Below, in pieces: positions 8,217-14,857 of a stretch of 33,891 nucleotides of DNA. This stretch comes from Deltaproteobacteria bacterium (lineage in GTDB: Bacteria; Myxococcota; B64-G9): assembly GCA_019307065.1 (NCBI GenBank), contig JAFDKH010000111.1, positions 1-33,891 of the forward strand, in the 5' to 3' direction. How positions within the stretch are numbered: position 1 is the first letter of the stretch; every line of letters starts with the position of its first letter. Below the pieces are notes generated by a model. The model had not been told where the DNA came from. It was given only the letters and a program-made list of their open reading frames with translations, and did not search any database. The position numbers and the translations under genes are program-made.

Positions 8217-10731
8217 TCTTTTCCGCAAGCTGTTGCGTAGCCCCGCCCATTTCCAATGAGGCTTTGGCATGGTTTTTTGCGATCTCCCGTATCTGTTCGA
8301 TGGCTTGCAGGATACCGTCGGAGACCTTTGACTGATCTAACATTGCTTGATTAGCTCGGGTAGTGGCCTCATTCATCTCTGAGATGGCGGATATTGCCTG
8401 CCGGTTTTCATGAGCTTGCTGGTTAACCATCTTTCCCAGTGACTTGGTTGTTTTGGTAGTCTCCCGAAAAGCAACCTGCAGATCGTCTCCGGCTTGTGTT
8501 TGTTTGGACACCGCTTCAGAAATGCGCCCAGCCATATCGGCCACGTGAGCAATTTCCCGCGCGACTTCCTCGCTGGAACGGGCTTGTCCTTCGGTGTAGC
8601 CGGCAATACTGTCGACGTTTTCAGCCGCTTTCTCAAAGCTCACCAGGATCTGATTCAAGGCATCACCGGCTTGTTTGGCCAACGAAACACCTTCGTTGAC
8701 CGCAGCCCCACCACCGCGCATTACCTTAATGGCCTTTTCTGAAGTTTCCTGAATATCGCCGATCATTTGAGCGATTTCCCTTGTTGAAGACCCGGTACGC
8801 TCAGCCAAGGAACGGATCTCATCAGCAACTACTGCGAATCCGCGGCCATGCTCCCCGGCTTGAGCTGCGATAATCGCTGCATTGAGTGCCAACAAGTTAG
8901 TTTGGTCGGCAATCTCGTCAATCACTCCCAGAATACTGCCGATTGCCTCAATTCGATTTCCGAGTCCGACGATGACATCCGATGCATCCCGAGTCGATCT
9001 GACGATACGGTCCATACCCTCGATTGTCCGGCGAACTGCCACCGCGCCTTCCTGGGCAATTTCAATTGACTTTCTGGCGATTTGAGCTGTATCAGCCGCA
9101 CTCGATGAAACCTCGGAAATCGAGCGATCCATCTCAGCCATCGACAGAGCCGAACGTTCCGCACCTTGGCTCAACTCGTTAATGCTGCCGGCCACCTCGC
9201 TGACCGAAGAGCCCATAACGTCGACGATCATGCCGGTCCGCTCTACGGTTTCCTGCAGGCTGCCGGTTTCTGTCAGCATAAGGTTGAAACTCTCGCCGAC
9301 CTTTTGCGACGCCTCGGCCGTCTCCTGAGACGACTGAGCCAGGGCCTGCAAGTTGTCCGAAGCCGATTGAATATTTGAATTCATTTCTTCGACTGAGTCT
9401 GATGTCTCGTGCACTGATTGCGACTGGACTTCGGCTCCGGTCGAGATAGCCGAGGCTTTGACCATTAGCTGATTGCAGGTCGAGGCAATCTGGCTGGCGA
9501 GTTCGCCAACATCTTTGATCATGCGCCGCAGGTTTTGCACCATGGAATGCAGGCTGAGGCCGAGAGTACCGATCTCATCATCGCTGACTACACGAACATC
9601 GAGACTCAATTCACCCTTGGCGATCTCGCCGGTCACTCTAGCCATGCGTTTAATCAGGTTTCCGATGTTGTCGGCAAAAAAGTATCCAACTGCTGCAGCG
9701 ATCGCCATCGAACAGAGTGTGATTCCAACTATCAGCACTAACAGGGTACGTATGGCCTGAGCCAATTCGGAATCCTGGATTGGCGCGATCGCCACCCAGG
9801 TTTTGTCCGACGAAAAGGCATAGGCAAATACCATCGAGGAAGCCAGATCGTTATAGGAGCCCACGCTAGTTTCGGCCCCGACCTCTAAGACATGCTTAAA
9901 CACTTGGGGAGGCAATGGTTTAGCCTGGTTGGACCTGTAGAAATCTCCCTTGAGGCGTCCATAGTGGATGTAGGCTTCCGGTCCGAGTTTCTCGGCCTCA
10001 TCGGACAGGTAGTTCTCTATTTCTGCCCTTCCTAAACCGGACACAATCAACGAACCAACATCATTATTGACGTAGATCAGTTTGTCTGCCAGGTTGCGGC
10101 CCATCTCGTTGCCGAGTAGTCGATTGGCGGTGAAGAAACTCATCGTTCCGACCAAAAGAGTTGGAATAGTAGCCAGAGCAAATCCTAGAATCACCAGTTT
10201 CAATTTCAGCGGGATTACTCTACCCCCCAGGGACCCACCCCGCTGACTGGCAATCGACTCTTGAATACTGGCCAACCACTTCTGGGTCAGTAAAAAGAGA
10301 ATCGAAGCCAGGAACAATGCATCGAAAAGACCCAGGATAACGAAGTAGAATATATGAATCTTCAGCACCAGTCCGATTAAGACCATCAACACAAACGGTC
10401 CGAGCATGCCAATCAGGCCGGCTTTGAGATGCAGGTTTCTGGCAACCTTGGTTGTTTTCTCCAGAAATTCCTGGCTTATTTCTTTTCCGGATTGGCTCAA
10501 AGTAAAAAAGTGCATCAGCGGCCGAATGAACAACCGTAGCAGCGCTATTGACAGACCACAGCAAATAACAACGCCAATTATGAAAGTAATGATAAAGGAT
10601 GTGCTCTGTTCAGCCGAGAGAGGAAAAATAAGCCGGACAAAGATATATGAGAAAATCGCGATGAACGCCCACAGGCCTATTACCCAAAAAGTAAGCTTCC
10701 AAGGTAGACGTTTGGTGATATTTGCAGGCAC
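8176..10731 (-). CDS. Methyl-accepting chemotaxis protein with multi-TM sensor half
   Basis: Signals to a CheA/CheW-type array or acts as an orphan receptor. Numbered from the TTG at 10761, hydrophobic segments lie near 23-45, 53-77, 113-135, 137-158, 188-210 and 336-362. A probable periplasmic sensing region (about 211-335), a HAMP (about 362-415) and a long coiled-coil signalling domain follow. The hairpin tip (about 615-657) contains QTNLLALNAAI then IAAQAGEHGRGFAVVADE, the variant with Ile and Gln where many receptors have Glu and Arg. There is no C-terminal NWETF-like CheR tether. I chose the GTG at 10731 because GGGAGA lies 8 bases upstream; the TTG at 10761 has no comparable site. No cheA, cheW, cheB or cheR occurs in the window. 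Its 3' end overlaps the CHAT gene, suggesting translational coupling. Confidence 0.93.
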   Translation of the reverse strand: MPANITKRLPWKLTFWVIGLWAFIAIFSYIFVRLIFPLSAEQSTSFIITFIIGVVICCGLSIALLRLFIRPLMHFFTLSQSGKEISQEFLEKTTKVARNLHLKAGLIGMLGPFVLMVLIGLVLKIHIFYFVILGLFDALFLASILFLLTQKWLASIQESIASQRGGSLGGRVIPLKLKLVILGFALATIPTLLVGTMSFFTANRLLGNEMGRNLADKLIYVNNDVGSLIVSGLGRAEIENYLSDEAEKLGPEAYIHYGRLKGDFYRSNQAKPLPPQVFKHVLEVGAETSVGSYNDLASSMVFAYAFSSDKTWVAIAPIQDSELAQAIRTLLVLIVGITLCSMAIAAAVGYFFADNIGNLIKRMARVTGEIAKGELSLDVRVVSDDEIGTLGLSLHSMVQNLRRMIKDVGELASQIASTCNQLMVKASAISTGAEVQSQSVHETSDSVEEMNSNIQSASDNLQALAQSSQETAEASQKVGESFNLMLTETGSLQETVERTGMIVDVMGSSVSEVAGSINELSQGAERSALSMAEMDRSISEVSSSAADTAQIARKSIEIAQEGAVAVRRTIEGMDRIVRSTRDASDVIVGLGNRIEAIGSILGVIDEIADQTNLLALNAAIIAAQAGEHGRGFAVVADEIRSLAERTGSSTREIAQMIGDIQETSEKAIKVMRGGGAAVNEGVSLAKQAGDALNQILVSFEKAAENVDSIAGYTEGQARSSEEVAREIAHVADMAGRISEAVSKQTQAGDDLQVAFRETTKTTKSLGKMVNQQAHENRQAISAISEMNEATTRANQAMLDQSKVSDGILQAIEQIREIAKNHAKASLEMGGATQQLAEKSAKLKEEISEFHV

Positions 10732-10768
10732 AGATATGTCTCCCAGATAGTTTCTCTGCAATCACATA

Positions 10769-10796
10769 GTTTTACGCAAGCCAGTCAAGCTGTCAA
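10769..10796 (-). promoter_or_regulatory. Putative sigma-70-type promoter of the chemoreceptor/CHAT pair
   Basis: On the minus strand a perfect TTGACA (10791-10796) is followed after 16 bases by TAAAAC (10769-10774, four of six matches to TATAAT). Transcription would start about 30 bases before the GTG at 10731, leaving room for the GGGAGA ribosome site. It lies in the 139-base gap after the sigma-region-4-like gene, which suggests the pair has its own promoter. Confidence 0.45.
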
Positions 10797-10870
10797 TGAA
10801 TTTGGGCTTATGAAATGGGTGGGCTGGGCCCTTGAACCAAGGTGTCAGCGGGTAGTTGATCTACTTGAAA

Positions 10871-11167
10871 TCAGGACTTTTTCTTGATGGATCGGACAAT
10901 CTTGTCTTTGGTATTATTGGGTGTATCCTCGGGTTCCTTGCCGCGCACACGCTCGAGAACATCTTCTTCGATGGCCTTTGCCTTTTTCCGGGTTTGGGCT
11001 TTGCATCCCCGGGCCGGCTTCCCGACTGAGGCCGACGGGCGTTCGTTGATCCCATAGCGCATTCTGAGAACATTGGCTTGCAAAGAACTTAGCCGATCCA
11101 GGTCCGCTTTTACCTTTTCCAGGGCCTCCTTTTTGGTTGTGGTTGTTTGTCTTGTCCCTGAGGCCAT
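10871..11167 (-). CDS. Small basic protein resembling sigma-70 region 4
   Basis: 98 residues. The start is fixed by an AAGGAGGG ribosome site 5-6 bases before the ATG at 11167; an in-frame ATG 11 codons upstream lacks one. Residues about 22-40 (LDRLSSLQANVLRMRYGIN) match the start of sigma-70 region 4, where families read L-x-x-LP-x-RE-x-x-VL-x-x-RYG. A basic stretch follows, ending IEEDVLERVR, comparable to the end of region 4.2. Regions 2 and 3 are absent, so it cannot be a normal sigma factor. The N-terminal TTTTKK and the Lys-rich tail look disordered. By inference it could bind promoter -35 DNA or the RNA polymerase flap. A chance resemblance in a short helical protein remains possible. 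Confidence 0.72.
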   Translation of the reverse strand: MASGTRQTTTTKKEALEKVKADLDRLSSLQANVLRMRYGINERPSASVGKPARGCKAQTRKKAKAIEEDVLERVRGKEPEDTPNNTKDKIVRSIKKKS

Positions 11168-11235
11168 AAATCCCTCCTTCTTGCTAGCACGATACCGCAA
11201 ACACCGACGGCTACTTACTTTGCGGCGGAAGTCCC

Positions 11236-11249
11236 GTCAAGTTTTTGAC
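11236..11249. repeat. Short inverted repeat, possible operator
   Basis: GTCAA-gttt-TTGAC is a perfect 5-bp inverted repeat with a 4-base centre, in the 87-base gap between the methyltransferase stop and the small sigma-like gene, about 70-80 bases upstream of the latter's start. It is the size of a dimeric regulator half-site pair. Nothing else supports a function. Confidence 0.2.
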
Positions 11250-11254
11250 CATCG

Positions 11255-11818
11255 CTAGTTGGGTAAATTTGTGTCTTTTTTTATTTCCGGCTCAAGCACG
11301 TAAATAAACAAAGGATCTTCGCGACCACCTAGTTTTATGGTCTCGGTCGGTTCCCAATCGGGAACCTCCCATAAGTACGATACCAGGCGGGTTCCGGGCC
11401 GCATTTCTTCGAGACACTTCCGGCCGACTCTGCGCATAACGGCCGGCATCAGAAAGCAATAAACCAGGTCGACATCTTCGAGTTCACAGCGAAAGAAATC
11501 TCTGAAGTAGATCTTGATTGATTTCCGTCGCCCGGCCAAGAGCACCCGGAACATAGCAAATACTTTCAACGGGCCATTGAGCTCATAGCCTCTGCCACAT
11601 GCTGCCTGGGTGGCGCATAAAGCCAGGAGTGTCCGCGCATCGCCGCAACCGGCGTCGACAATTATTCGGCTTTTTTGAACGGCAGCCAGCTTTGATATTT
11701 CCGCCAACATCTTTTCAGGCGTGCGTACTACGGGAACTGAAGTTGCCATCAAGGCAAACAATGAAGAGCAAAGAGCAAAGAAAACTACCAGAATCAGGCT
11801 AACGACTACAATCCACAC
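11255..11818 (-). CDS. Membrane-anchored class I SAM-dependent methyltransferase
   Basis: 187 residues. Residues about 2-24 form a single transmembrane helix, so the catalytic domain is tethered to the membrane, presumably on the cytoplasmic side. SAM motif I is VDAGCGDART (54-63), the acidic residue ending the next strand is Glu79, and the strand-4 segment is DLVYCFLMP (117-125). The order TM, then a VPVVRTPEKML segment, then motif I, and the later PGTRLVSYLWEVPDWEP resemble the FAM173-type protein-lysine methyltransferases (ATP synthase c-subunit and ANT methylases in eukaryotes) and their bacterial relatives. The substrate cannot be read from sequence. The start is a GTG with a weak ribosome site; an ATG 24 codons downstream would lose the helix. 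It begins 18 bases after the CNBD gene, so co-transcription is likely. Confidence 0.8.
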   Translation of the reverse strand: MWIVVVSLILVVFFALCSSLFALMATSVPVVRTPEKMLAEISKLAAVQKSRIIVDAGCGDARTLLALCATQAACGRGYELNGPLKVFAMFRVLLAGRRKSIKIYFRDFFRCELEDVDLVYCFLMPAVMRRVGRKCLEEMRPGTRLVSYLWEVPDWEPTETIKLGGREDPLFIYVLEPEIKKDTNLPN

Positions 11819-11836
11819 AGGGGTGCCTTTATGCGA

Positions 11837-12337
11837 TTACCATCGATTGAAGAAATCGGCCCCGTCTTCGGCCATTTGCTTGCGTTGAACGGCAGTATCC
11901 TTAAGGACTCTATCCAGCAACGGATACGACTGCCTCAGCGCATTGATCATTGCGGCCGGCAGGCGAGCCACTCGAACAGCGCCCTGGGCATTAGCGCATG
12001 GGTGAACCGCCGAACGGTAAATTGAATCGAGGCTAAAATAATCTCCAGGACCTAAGGTACCGAGATCGGTTATACCGCCTCCAAACGTAAGCACCACGCT
12101 GCCGTCTATGACCATGTTTAAAAATTCCCCGGCCGGGTCCTCTTCGAGCTGGATTACCTGGCCGGATGAAAAGGAACGAACCTTGGCTGAGTCGAGCAGG
12201 ACTTTTATTTCATCGTCCGATAAATGTTCGAGAATTTGCGACTTTTGCAACAACTCTTCCTGGAGACAATATTCGTGTAATCCGACCTGCTTGAGACCGA
12301 TCTTCAGAACGCAGACGTTATTGTCATCGCTGGGCAC
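11837..12337 (-). CDS. Stand-alone cyclic nucleotide-binding-domain protein (Crp-like sensor fold)
   Basis: 166 residues. From residue 29 to about 140 the sequence follows the CNBD pattern: a helical LLQKSQILEHLSDDEI segment, SFSSGQVI, a LGPGDYFSLDSI turn and a C-terminal helix. The phosphate-binding cassette is poorly conserved (no R-x-E-L-A-L-like core), so cNMP binding is doubtful. No helix-turn-helix or enzymatic domain follows, unlike Crp/Fnr. It may be a sensor or scaffold subunit. The GTG at 12337 sits 8-10 bases after a good promoter, so the mRNA would be leaderless there. Translation may instead start at one of two TTG codons (12253 or 12250) just after AGGAAGAG, which coincides with the start of the domain. 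It appears to lead an operon with the methyltransferase. Confidence 0.8.
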   Translation of the reverse strand: MPSDDNNVCVLKIGLKQVGLHEYCLQEELLQKSQILEHLSDDEIKVLLDSAKVRSFSSGQVIQLEEDPAGEFLNMVIDGSVVLTFGGGITDLGTLGPGDYFSLDSIYRSAVHPCANAQGAVRVARLPAAMINALRQSYPLLDRVLKDTAVQRKQMAEDGADFFNRW

Positions 12338-12344
12338 GCCAAGA

Positions 12345-12374
12345 ATAGTAGCTGTGCAATTATATTCCTGTCAA
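12345..12374 (-). promoter_or_regulatory. Putative promoter of the CNBD/methyltransferase genes
   Basis: Minus strand: perfect TTGACA (12369-12374), 18-base spacer, TACTAT (12345-12350, four of six to TATAAT). It lies in the 94-base divergent gap with the SRPBCC gene. The expected transcription start is almost on the GTG at 12337, implying leaderless initiation or a downstream start codon. Confidence 0.45.
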
Positions 12375-12431
12375 TCCTCTGGATTCCAAATGTTAGAGCA
12401 TGGTAGAAAGTCACAACCTGGAGGGTCTGCC

Positions 12432-13073
12432 ATGATTCGAAGAATGCTAGTCTTAAGTCTATTCCTTTTTACGCTCAGCGTTGCAACTTCGGCCTTCGGC
12501 GGAAAAAAAGAAGTCAAACTCACTCCGATTGTCGGCCGTCTGGACTTGAAACCTCTGGTACCTATGCTCAACAAGGGAGAAGTTACTCTGGTCGAGTCAT
12601 ACCGGAGCGGCAAGCTCAGGCAAGTCACCATTGTCGGGCTGGTCAAAGCCACACCCACTAAGGTCTGGGATGTGCTGACCGACTACGAGCACTATCTGAA
12701 GTTCATGCCCTCGCTGGTTGAAGTCGAAATCACAAAAAAACAGGGCGCCGACACGATAATCACTTACGAGTTGGAAGTACCCGGCATCAACATGGACTAT
12801 TCATTGCGCCATCACCATGAGCCCAAATCTCGGATTGATATCAGCCTGGCGGACGATGAAGGCGATATCACAACCGGGGCCTGGCGCTGGGATTTGGTCC
12901 CGCATGAAAATGGGACTCAGACAATGCTGATCTACTCGTTGTACACCGACGTGAGCGAATCAAGCTGGTTCATTCGCCAGGCACTCAAGTCACAGCCGTC
13001 GATGGAACATGGTCTCAATATTGCTTCTGGATTGGTTACGCTGCAAGCGATCAAGAAAAAGGCCGAGAAATAA
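12432..13073 (+). CDS. Secreted SRPBCC (polyketide cyclase/START-like) protein
   Basis: 213 residues. The ATG at 12432 is set by a CTGGAGGG ribosome site 7-8 bases upstream and is followed by a textbook signal peptide (about 1-23, ending SAFG). Residues about 50-205 form an SRPBCC helix-grip fold: the strand VTIVGLVKA, then TPTKVWDVLTDYEHYLKFMP (about 74-93), the hallmark of the Coq10/polyketide-cyclase family, and a C-terminal long helix (about 178-210). Members bind hydrophobic ligands in a central cavity. This one should act in the periplasm, perhaps as a lipid or small-molecule carrier. It is transcribed divergently from the CNBD gene. Confidence 0.87.
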   Translation: MIRRMLVLSLFLFTLSVATSAFGGKKEVKLTPIVGRLDLKPLVPMLNKGEVTLVESYRSGKLRQVTIVGLVKATPTKVWDVLTDYEHYLKFMPSLVEVEITKKQGADTIITYELEVPGINMDYSLRHHHEPKSRIDISLADDEGDITTGAWRWDLVPHENGTQTMLIYSLYTDVSESSWFIRQALKSQPSMEHGLNIASGLVTLQAIKKKAEK

Positions 13074-13088
13074 GTCCCAGCAGAACTT

Positions 13089-13280
13089 TTAGGGCTGCTT
13101 ATCTTCCGTTTTATACCATAACGAGAATGTCAAACAATGGAACTCATCGTCACTCGACTGAGTGATCTGGAGGTCCAGGATCTCCTTCGGCGGTTCTTGA
13201 CGCAGCCACTCGGTCACCCGATCTCCCAGCCCTTCTCTTTCTTTGGCTTTGGTAGCCGTAAATACGGCGATACCTTCCAT
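13089..13280 (-). CDS. Conserved short hypothetical protein (63 aa)
   Basis: 63 residues, starting at an ATG preceded by AAGGGGG with about 7 bases spacing, a strong ribosome site. The sequence is soluble and mixed helix/strand: an initial strand with FTATKAKERE, a helix with RVTEWLRQ, then QSSDDEFHCLTFSLWY. The balanced composition and the invariant-looking ERE...TEWL and QSSD-x-x-FHCL blocks resemble a short family I recall from Myxococcota-like genomes, but I cannot assign a function. The gene converges on the SRPBCC gene with 15 bases between stops. It lies downstream of the B-box gene on the same strand, separated by a REP-like element. Confidence 0.65.
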   Translation of the reverse strand: MEGIAVFTATKAKEREGLGDRVTEWLRQEPPKEILDLQITQSSDDEFHCLTFSLWYKTEDKQP

Positions 13281-13333
13281 CTCAAACCCCCTTGTCTAAG
13301 TCATCCGGACTGGCTCAGCGTCCCACAGGCACC

Positions 13334-13380
13334 TTGAAAGTGTCAAGACAGAATGGGATCAGACCCCGCTCCCTTTCAGC
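13334..13380. repeat. REP-like element overlapping a stop codon
   Basis: A 44-base unit bounded by TGAAAG (13335-13340) and its inverse CTTTCA (13373-13378) contains the near-palindromic core GGGATCAGACCCC. On the minus strand it supplies the last five codons (KGSGV) and the TGA of the B-box gene. Its minus-strand core AGGGAGCGGGGTCTGATCC resembles AGGGACGGAGGTCTAACC of the 46-bp duplication at 33697-33788, suggesting one dispersed family. REP-type elements mobilised by Y1 transposases have this form, but no such gene is in the window. Confidence 0.45.
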
Positions 13381-14855
13381 CTACGCAACATCTCGCGGGC
13401 CCGCTCGCTGAGTGGATCGCCCGGGAAATTTTCGACTAGATACTTGTACATGGCCGCGCCCTGTTGCTTTTGCCCGAGTTTCTCTACCAGTAAACGGGCG
13501 GATGTAAATATTGCCCTGGATGCCATCGGGCCTTGCATGTCCTTTTCGGCCGCTCGGCGACAGGCATGCGCGGCGGCCAGAGACTGGCCCGAGCGTTCCA
13601 ACAAGTTGGCCAAACGCAGCTCGAGCTGGGGCTCCAAATCAGGCACCTGGCCGCTCTCGGTCAGTTTCTTGAAGGCTTGCAGGGCGGCTTGATTGTCAGA
13701 AGTCTGCAAGGCGTTTTCGAGCAAGTTAGTCGGACTGGCAGCGGTCGGAGCGGCGGGTGCAGGTTGGGGTTGGGCCTTGGGCTTGGTAGCCGCCGGCGGG
13801 CCGCCCGCAGCAACAAAACCGCCGCCGGGAGCCGGTCGTAAAACGGCCGAGGATGAGTCCTCCTCCAGTTCAATCGGTTCAATCGGGGCCTGGATTGCTT
13901 TTGGCTGTTCCCAACCACCTTGCGGAGCAGTCGCTTGCGGAGTCGCACCGGGAAACTCCGGAACGGTAAGATCTTTGGGTGTGTGATAACCGAGAGTTTC
14001 TCCGTTCTGATAGACTAATCTTCCCAAGACCATGGCCGTCAGCATCGGTATCAATAGACCGACGGCTTCATTCAAGATGCCGGTCAGCAAAAAGACATGG
14101 TGTTCGTACAAGATCGGCCCGACCAGGTTACGCAGAAAAGCATTGGCAACCGTCATCATTCCCCAGACAATTACGGTCAGGAAATAATGTCCCGGTATCC
14201 TTAAAATAATGCCCAGAATAATCATTGGGTTCAACATCGCCAGGGTTGACTGAGTAACCGCCGCGGTTATCATGACCCCCGGAAAATAAGCAATGCTGAC
14301 TAAGATTATTAAAATGAGAATCGGGTCGCTAAATGCCGCCGCTGGGCTGCTGAACATGAGCCCAAAACCGACATGCGCGTTGATGTACAGCAGAGCCGGC
14401 ACCCAGACCAACAAGGTCCCGATAATAAAACGAAAAAAGGGGGCGAAAATATCATCGAAAACATCGGAAAAATCCGCCGGAATGGGAAGCTTCTCTTCGC
14501 CAAACGAATACCTGGTAATGACCAGGAAATAGTAGCCGGCATAAATACCTAAAGAGATAACCCAGCCGACGATCGGAATCAGCGAGGACAGAAAGACCAT
14601 CGCCGCCAGGGCCAGAATCTGCAATAATCCGGTCAGCGAGAAAATAGCCTGCAGGAAAACACCGAACATTCCCCAATAAGGGACGATCACTTTTTGGGTC
14701 ATGATCTGCTGAGCTACTCCGCCGCAGCTCAAACAGCGAATAATTTCTGTTCTCTGAATGTTAGCGGTGACTGCACAAGCCGGGCACAAGGTGGAATCGC
14801 ACTTGGAACAACGCCAAGCGGCCCGGGCATTCATGTGCTTTGTGCAGGTGTGCAT
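13359..14855 (-). CDS. B-box zinc finger, multi-TM (Yip1/DUF4013-like) and TPR-like protein
   Basis: 498 residues. The N-terminus has a B-box-like zinc module with Cys4, His7, Cys16, Cys19, Cys24, Cys27, Cys41 and Cys44. Five or six hydrophobic segments between about 58 and 285 look like the Yip1/DUF4013 membrane domain. A Pro/Ala-rich linker (about 300-380, with PAAPTAAS) leads to a C-terminal TPR/TolA-like helical repeat region (about 385-495) ending in a YbgF-style segment, YLVENFPGDPLSERAREMLRR. The ribosome site GAGGAA lies inside the end of the DUF3160 gene, and the two genes are separated by 2 bases, so they are co-translated. The function is unknown; a membrane scaffold is plausible. 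The last five codons and stop come from a REP-like repeat. Confidence 0.85.
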   Translation of the reverse strand: MHTCTKHMNARAAWRCSKCDSTLCPACAVTANIQRTEIIRCLSCGGVAQQIMTQKVIVPYWGMFGVFLQAIFSLTGLLQILALAAMVFLSSLIPIVGWVISLGIYAGYYFLVITRYSFGEEKLPIPADFSDVFDDIFAPFFRFIIGTLLVWVPALLYINAHVGFGLMFSSPAAAFSDPILILIILVSIAYFPGVMITAAVTQSTLAMLNPMIILGIILRIPGHYFLTVIVWGMMTVANAFLRNLVGPILYEHHVFLLTGILNEAVGLLIPMLTAMVLGRLVYQNGETLGYHTPKDLTVPEFPGATPQATAPQGGWEQPKAIQAPIEPIELEEDSSSAVLRPAPGGGFVAAGGPPAATKPKAQPQPAPAAPTAASPTNLLENALQTSDNQAALQAFKKLTESGQVPDLEPQLELRLANLLERSGQSLAAAHACRRAAEKDMQGPMASRAIFTSARLLVEKLGQKQQGAAMYKYLVENFPGDPLSERAREMLRRLKGSGV

Positions 14856-14857
14856 GT

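Noticed and set aside
10820..10850. A terminator hairpin after the sigma-like gene (CCTTG-GTT-CAAGG)
   Set aside because: The stem is 5 bp and no T-run follows on the minus strand.
12108..12431. An N-terminal extension of the SRPBCC gene
   Set aside because: It is antisense to the CNBD gene and would bury the signal peptide. The ATG at 12432 has a strong ribosome site and an immediate signal sequence.
13073..13089. A bidirectional terminator between the convergent SRPBCC and 63-aa genes
   Set aside because: Only a 5-bp AGCAG/CTGCT stem extending into the coding end is visible, with no U-tract.
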